Positions 4,560-7,298 of a stretch of 7,298 nt of DNA are shown piece after piece. Both the position numbers and the translations under genes were made by a program. A model generated the notes under the pieces. It did not search any database and had not been told where the DNA came from. It saw only the letters and a program-made list of their open reading frames with translations. The DNA is taken from positions 1 to 7,298 of the forward strand of contig JBBPYA010000019.1 of assembly GCA_038200385.1 (NCBI GenBank), in the 5' to 3' direction. Position 1 is the first letter of the stretch. Every line of letters begins with the position of its first letter. This stretch comes from JBBPYA01 sp038200385. GTDB lineage: Bacteria > Actinomycetota > Actinomycetes > Mycobacteriales > Geodermatophilaceae.

Positions 4560-5831
4560 GTGGCAGCGCGGGCGGGCGTCGTAGTCACCGGCACCGAGGT
4601 CCTGACCGGGCGGATCGCCGACCGTAACGGCCCGTGGCTCGCCGAGCAGTTGCGCCTGATCGGCGTGGACATCGCCCAGATCCTGGTGGTCGGCGACCGG
4701 CCGGCCGATCTGCGCTGGGCCCTGCGATGCCTGCTCGACTCCGGTGTCGACCTCGTGCTCACCTCAGGTGGCCTGGGCCCCACCGCGGACGACCTGACCG
4801 CGGAGATCGTCGGGCAGATGCAGGACCGGCCACTGGCGCTCGACACCGCGCTGGAGGGGCGGATCACGGCGATCGTCGCGGACCTGATGGCGCGACGGGG
4901 GTGGGAGGTGTCGGACGAGGCGACGACGGCCGCCACCCGCAAGCAGGCGTTCGTCCCGGCCGGTGCCACGATCCTGGAACCGGTCGGCACCGCGCCCGGG
5001 CTAATTGTGCCCGCGGGTCCGGGCCGGGACGGACCACCGGTGATCGTCCTGCCCGGGCCGCCGCGGGAGCTGCAGGGGATGTGGCCGGCCGCGCTGGCCG
5101 ACCCGCTGGTCCGGCAGGCACTGGCCGGCCGGACCGAACTCCGCCAGGAGACCCTGCGGCTCTGGGACGCACCGGAGTCCGAGCTGTCCGCCGTCCTGCG
5201 CGACCTGGACGGCCACCTGGAGGGCCTGGAGATCACCACGTGCCTGCGCGGCGGCGAGCTGGAGGTCGTTACCCGGTTCGGCCGCGACGCCCAGGAGGCC
5301 TACGACAGGCTCAACGCGGGGCTCGCCGAAGCGTTCGGCCAGCGGCTGTTCTCCTCCGACGGCGACACCGTCGACGACCTCGTGGCCCAGGGGCTGGCCG
5401 CGCACGGTTGGACGATCGCGACCGCCGAGTCGTGTACGGCGGGACTGCTGGCCGGGCGACTCACCGAGCGCGCCGGGTCGTCGCAATGGGTGCGCGGCGG
5501 CCTGATCGTGTATTCCGATGAGGCGAAGACCGAACTGGCCGGCGTACCGACCGATCTGCTGGCGCGGGTCGGTGCGGTCAGTGCCGACGTGGCACATGCC
5601 TTGGCACAGGGCGTCCGCGACCGGCTAGCCGCGGACGTCGGAGTCGGCATCACCGGCATCGCCGGTCCCGGCGGCGGCAGCGAGGACAAGCCGGTCGGGC
5701 TGGTTCAGCTGTGCGTGATCGGACCACAGGGCGAGCGGGCAGTCGGCGTGGTGCTGCCGGGATCGCGTGCCGACGTCCGCGCCCGGTCGGTGACCATCGC
5801 GATGCACCTGTTGCTGGATCTGGTGCGCTGA
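4560..5831 (+). CDS. cinA: CinA: competence/damage-inducible protein, nicotinamide-nucleotide amidohydrolase
   Basis: A 423-residue full-length two-domain CinA. The N-terminal MoaB/MogA-like domain (COG1058, about 1-170) carries GTEVLTGRIADRNG (11-24), TSGGLGPTADDLT (68-80) and LPGPPREL (164-171); in this family it has been linked to ADP-ribose pyrophosphatase activity. The C-terminal PncC domain (about 270-423) carries AESCTAGLLAGRL (289-301), VYSDEAK (317-323), GITGIAGPGGG (363-373) and KPVGLV (377-382). PncC hydrolyses nicotinamide mononucleotide to nicotinate mononucleotide and ammonia, recycling the by-product of NAD-dependent ligase. The name refers to competence, but no competence genes are present. 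GTG at 4560 is the start, with TAGGCT 6 bases upstream and no Shine-Dalgarno. In some actinobacteria cinA is followed by recA; here it is not. Confidence 0.96.
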   Translation: MAARAGVVVTGTEVLTGRIADRNGPWLAEQLRLIGVDIAQILVVGDRPADLRWALRCLLDSGVDLVLTSGGLGPTADDLTAEIVGQMQDRPLALDTALEGRITAIVADLMARRGWEVSDEATTAATRKQAFVPAGATILEPVGTAPGLIVPAGPGRDGPPVIVLPGPPRELQGMWPAALADPLVRQALAGRTELRQETLRLWDAPESELSAVLRDLDGHLEGLEITTCLRGGELEVVTRFGRDAQEAYDRLNAGLAEAFGQRLFSSDGDTVDDLVAQGLAAHGWTIATAESCTAGLLAGRLTERAGSSQWVRGGLIVYSDEAKTELAGVPTDLLARVGAVSADVAHALAQGVRDRLAADVGVGITGIAGPGGGSEDKPVGLVQLCVIGPQGERAVGVVLPGSRADVRARSVTIAMHLLLDLVR

Positions 5832-5840
5832 GCGCAGCGC
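5825..5840 (+). terminator. hairpin at the end of cinA, weak terminator candidate
   Basis: GCGCTG (5825-5830) pairs with CAGCGC (5835-5840) around the 4-base loop AGCG, and contains the cinA stop codon (5829-5831). Six GC-rich base pairs with no T-run. It is the only compact hairpin I see directly at the cinA end, so it may terminate or protect the mRNA 3' end; a structure overlapping the stop is unusual for a terminator. Confidence 0.3.
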
Positions 5841-5929
5841 CGCGACCACCTCAAGGCCGGGGCCGGTCCGCACGGTGTGTTTTGCTGCCCAGGATGCGGT
5901 CCCTGGTGCCGTACACCCGTCCGGCCCGG

Positions 5930-6640
5930 GTTGGTCCTCGTTCCGGCGCGAGAGTGGCTCGGTCAGCACGGAGTGGCCGAAGGGGAGACCGCGTGCGCGA
6001 ACTCGGCCGTGATCGCCGGGTTGATCTCGGTCTGGGTGAGGGCGAAGGGCTGAGAGGCGTTGATGGTCGGCTGCACCTGGCGGGCGAACTCCTGAACGCC
6101 AGGTGCTGGTACTCCATCTCGGTCACGAAAGCGGCCGGCCTGGAACAGCCGCACGCCGTTCCACCCGTTCGCGCCGGCAGCCGACTGCCACTCAGCCAGC
6201 GCGGCGACGCCGGATGGCGACGTGTCATTGGTCATCGTGTTCTTGATGTCGTCGATCAGCCGGTCGTGCTCGGAATGGAACACCTGGTGGATGGCGGTGA
6301 GCCCGATGTTCTCGTTGACCGGTCCGTCCCCGGCGGCGAAGTGCAGGTCGAGGATCTCGTTGTCGTACTGGTTGACGCAGCCGGTCGGGAGCCGCGGTGT
6401 CGGTGTCACCTTCGACCAGGCCGGTCGTGGTCACGCACTGGGACAGTCCGCGGTCCGGACCGGGGATGAACTTGCCGGAGGGGGCGGCGGCGTTCATCGG
6501 GATGTTGAGCGCGTCCTGGCCGATGACGGGTCGGCGCCGTGCTCACCGGCCGGGGCCTGAGCGCATCGGCCGAGCACCAGGTGCAGCCGGCACCCACCTC
6601 GGCGGGTGTGAGCGACTTGGTTCCGGTGGCCGGACTGGTG
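5930..6640 (-). pseudogene. animal-type haem peroxidase family remnant, frameshifted and truncated at both ends
   Basis: No intact gene lies between 5832 and 6652. Read on the minus strand, consecutive frames give ordered pieces of a bacterial animal-haem-peroxidase-like protein: IGQDALNIPM and GKFIPGPDRGL..TGLVEG (about 6527-6405); YDNEILDLHFAAGDGPVNEN and IGLTAIHQVFHSEHDRLIDD (about 6370-6250); NGWNGVRLFQAGRF (to about 6128); VTEMEYQHLAF in another frame (6094-6129); QEFARQVQPTIN and INPAITAEFAHAV back in the former frame; then FGHSVLTEPLSRRNED in a third frame (to about 5930). FGHS would carry the proximal haem histidine. Frame breaks fall near 6528, 6380-6405, 6128, 6093 and 5983; the 6128 and 6093 breaks compensate each other. 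The 6380-6405 break coincides with missing sequence relative to relatives. Family members are usually much longer, so both ends are lost. Upstream of 6528 the frames stay readable to about 6640, but that homology is uncertain. Sequencing error could explain single indels, not the truncation. Confidence 0.78.
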
Positions 6641-6652
6641 ACCAGCTGAGTG

Positions 6653-6725
6653 CGCGCTCGGAGGGACTCGAACCCCCAACCTCCTGATCCGTAGTCAGGT
6701 GCTCTATCCGTTGAGCTACGAGCGC
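6653..6725 (-). tRNA. tRNA-Arg, anticodon ACG
   Basis: A 73-base cloverleaf on the minus strand. The acceptor stem GCGCTCG (6719-6725) pairs with CGAGCGC (6654-6660), with discriminator G at 6653. The D arm is GCTC/GAGC, the anticodon stem CCTGA/TCAGG with loop CTACGGA, the variable loop AGGTT, and the T arm GGGGG/CCCTC with loop TTCGAGT. The anticodon ACG is at 6690-6692. CCA is not encoded. A34 of this tRNA is the substrate of TadA, which converts it to inosine; tadA begins at the left edge of this window. The gene lies 32 bases after tRNA-Ser, and its 3' end borders the peroxidase remnant. Confidence 0.97.
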
Positions 6726-6727
6726 AT

Positions 6728-6756
6728 CGCGGGCCAGTATCCCACACCGGCCCGCG
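6728..6756 (-). other. 8-bp inverted repeat filling the gap between the two tRNA genes
   Basis: CGCGGGCC (6728-6735) pairs with GGCCCGCG (6749-6756) around a 13-base loop, taking up nearly all of the 32-base spacer. It begins one base after the tRNA-Ser 3' end and stops two bases before the tRNA-Arg 5' end. It could be a terminator for tRNA-Ser, or a spacer helix for processing of a joint precursor. The minus-strand loop includes GATACT (6736-6741), a possible -10 for a separate tRNA-Arg transcript, but no -35 is visible. Confidence 0.45.
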
Positions 6757-6757
6757 G

Positions 6758-6846
6758 CGGAGGCTCCGGGATTTGAACCCGGGAGGGGCGCGAACCCCAA
6801 CCGCATTAGCAGTGCGGCGCCATAGACCGGACTAGGCGAAGCCTCC
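6758..6846 (-). tRNA. tRNA-Ser, anticodon GCT
   Basis: An 89-base class II tRNA on the minus strand. The acceptor GGAGGCT (6840-6846) pairs with AGCCTCC (6759-6765), with discriminator G at 6758. The D stem is GCC/GGC, and the anticodon stem CCGCA/TGCGG with loop CTGCTAA gives anticodon GCT at 6808-6810, reading AGC and AGU. The long variable arm has a GGGG/CCCC stem, diagnostic for serine, and the T arm is CCGGG/CCCGG with loop TTCAAAT. CCA is not encoded (CCG follows the discriminator). Confidence 0.97.
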
Positions 6847-6874
6847 CTGCCCCAACTGCGCGGGACCGGCCACG

Positions 6875-6904
6875 AGGTTACAAGGTGCTCGGAACGCCGG
6901 GCAA
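6875..6904 (-). promoter_or_regulatory. candidate promoter of the tRNA-Ser/tRNA-Arg unit
   Basis: On the minus strand TTGCCC (6899-6904) and TAACCT (6875-6880) are separated by 18 bp and resemble sigma-70-type -35 and -10 boxes. Transcription would start near 6868, giving a leader of about 22 bases before tRNA-Ser. It is the best promoter-like pair in the window. Confidence 0.45.
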
Positions 6905-7014
6905 AGCACGCGTCGGCGGGGACACCGTCCTACCGCTGACAAGCACATCCGCGTACGGTCAGACCAGGTCCCCCGAGACTGCGTGAGTCGACGGCGCCAC
7001 CCGCGGGCTCCCCC

Positions 7015-7029
7015 GGCCTGCCGCAGGCC
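7015..7029 (+). promoter_or_regulatory. small hairpin just upstream of the alcohol dehydrogenase ribosome site
   Basis: GGCCTG (7015-7020) and CAGGCC (7024-7029) form a perfect 6-bp stem with a 3-base loop, ending 11 bases before the Shine-Dalgarno. It may be a leader structure; a function is not evident. Apart from this and the tRNA promoter, 6847-7038 shows nothing I can assign. Confidence 0.25.
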
Positions 7030-7040
7030 ACCGGACACGG

Positions 7041-7046
7041 AGGAGG
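7041..7046 (+). promoter_or_regulatory. strong Shine-Dalgarno AGGAGG deciding a TTG start
   Basis: AGGAGG inside a longer GGAGGAGGG run lies 6 bases before the TTG at 7053 and 15 bases before the in-frame GTG at 7062. The spacing favours TTG as the start. Confidence 0.7.
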
Positions 7047-7052
7047 GTTGGG

Positions 7053-7298
7053 TTGACCACCGTGGCGGCGACGCGTACCCCCGATCGGGTCTCGAAGTTC
7101 CTCGTCCCCGAGATTGTCTTCGGCCAAGGGGCGCTGTCCGAGGCAGGCTTCGCGGCTCGGCGGCTGCATGCCCGCCGGGTCTTCGTGGTCACCGACCCGG
7201 GCATCATCGAGGCCGGCTGGCTCAAGGAACTGGCAGGGCATCTGGACGCCGCCGGCCTGCCGTACGCCGTCTGGCACGGGGTGACCCCCAACCCAAAG
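7053..7298 (+). CDS. iron-containing alcohol dehydrogenase, N-terminal part (runs off the right edge)
   Basis: The first 82 codons of a group III (iron-containing) alcohol dehydrogenase-like protein. FLVPEIVFGQGALSEAG (16-32) is the usual N-terminal strand with the FGxGA turn. RRVFVVTDPGIIEAG (41-55) is the first Rossmann strand with the TDPG loop, and LPYAVWHGVTPNPK (69-82) leads into the conserved V.PNP segment. The family uses NAD(P) and Fe(II) or Zn to interconvert alcohols and aldehydes or ketones; some members process maleylacetate or lactaldehyde, and the substrate cannot be told from this part. The metal-binding Asp and His residues lie beyond the window. TTG at 7053 is chosen for its ribosome site; an in-frame GTG at 7062 is an alternative. 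Confidence 0.88.
   Translation, partial: MTTVAATRTPDRVSKFLVPEIVFGQGALSEAGFAARRLHARRVFVVTDPGIIEAGWLKELAGHLDAAGLPYAVWHGVTPNPK

Noticed and set aside
5711..6469. Plus-strand open frame of 252 codons after cinA
   Set aside because: It overlaps the cinA end in another frame and is antisense to the peroxidase pieces; no recognisable motif or good start.
6653..6846. Integrated phage or island at the tRNA pair
   Set aside because: No integrase, recombination directionality factor or repeated tRNA 3' end is visible, so only a possible scar is reported.
6936..6959. CTGACA and TACGGT as -35/-10 boxes of the alcohol dehydrogenase
   Set aside because: The spacer is only 12 bp, too short for a sigma-70-type promoter.
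1..7298. CRISPR array, toxin-antitoxin pair, transposon or biosynthetic cluster
   Set aside because: No spaced direct repeats, transposase or small gene pair of that type was found; the SRPBCC and methyltransferase genes are isolated and do not form a cluster.

Overview
The window is chromosomal DNA from a high-GC actinobacterium. GC is high throughout. Many genes start with GTG or TTG and lack Shine-Dalgarno sites, and a TadA-associated protein family known from actinobacteria is present. The sequence alone does not fix the genus; a Frankiales/Geodermatophilales-like lineage is only a guess.

Layout from left to right. On the minus strand (1599 to 1): a catechol-type O-methyltransferase, a small DksA/TraR-type zinc-finger protein, the TadA-associated protein and the first 16 codons of tadA (tRNA adenosine deaminase). 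On the plus strand, divergent from the methyltransferase across only 38 bp: a PaaI-like hotdog thioesterase, prephenate dehydrogenase (tyrA) and a membrane-anchored neutral zinc metallopeptidase of the YpfJ type, tightly packed. A gene-free convergent junction (3890-4075) holds two strong hairpins, one for each incoming gene. Next are an SRPBCC-fold protein on the minus strand and, divergent from it, a full-length two-domain cinA on the plus strand. From 5832 to 6652 there is no intact gene; the stretch holds a frameshifted, truncated remnant of an animal-type haem peroxidase on the minus strand. It stops at the 3' end of tRNA-Arg(ACG), which is followed (still minus strand) by tRNA-Ser(GCT). 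The right edge holds the first 82 codons of an iron-containing alcohol dehydrogenase on the plus strand.

How the genes relate. Most are housekeeping: tyrosine biosynthesis (tyrA), pyridine nucleotide salvage (cinA), tRNA wobble editing (tadA) and tRNA supply. tRNA-Arg(ACG) is the known bacterial substrate of TadA, so enzyme, putative partner and substrate lie within about 6.7 kb, although not in one transcript. At least three genes (methyltransferase, thioesterase, cinA) have a TANNNT hexamer 6-7 bases before a GTG start and no Shine-Dalgarno, which suggests leaderless transcription.

I do not see a clearly new system (no CRISPR, integrase, transposase, toxin-antitoxin pair or phage genes). 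The least understood parts are the acidic TadA-associated protein translationally coupled to tadA, the small zinc-finger protein just upstream of it, and the peroxidase remnant against the tRNA.
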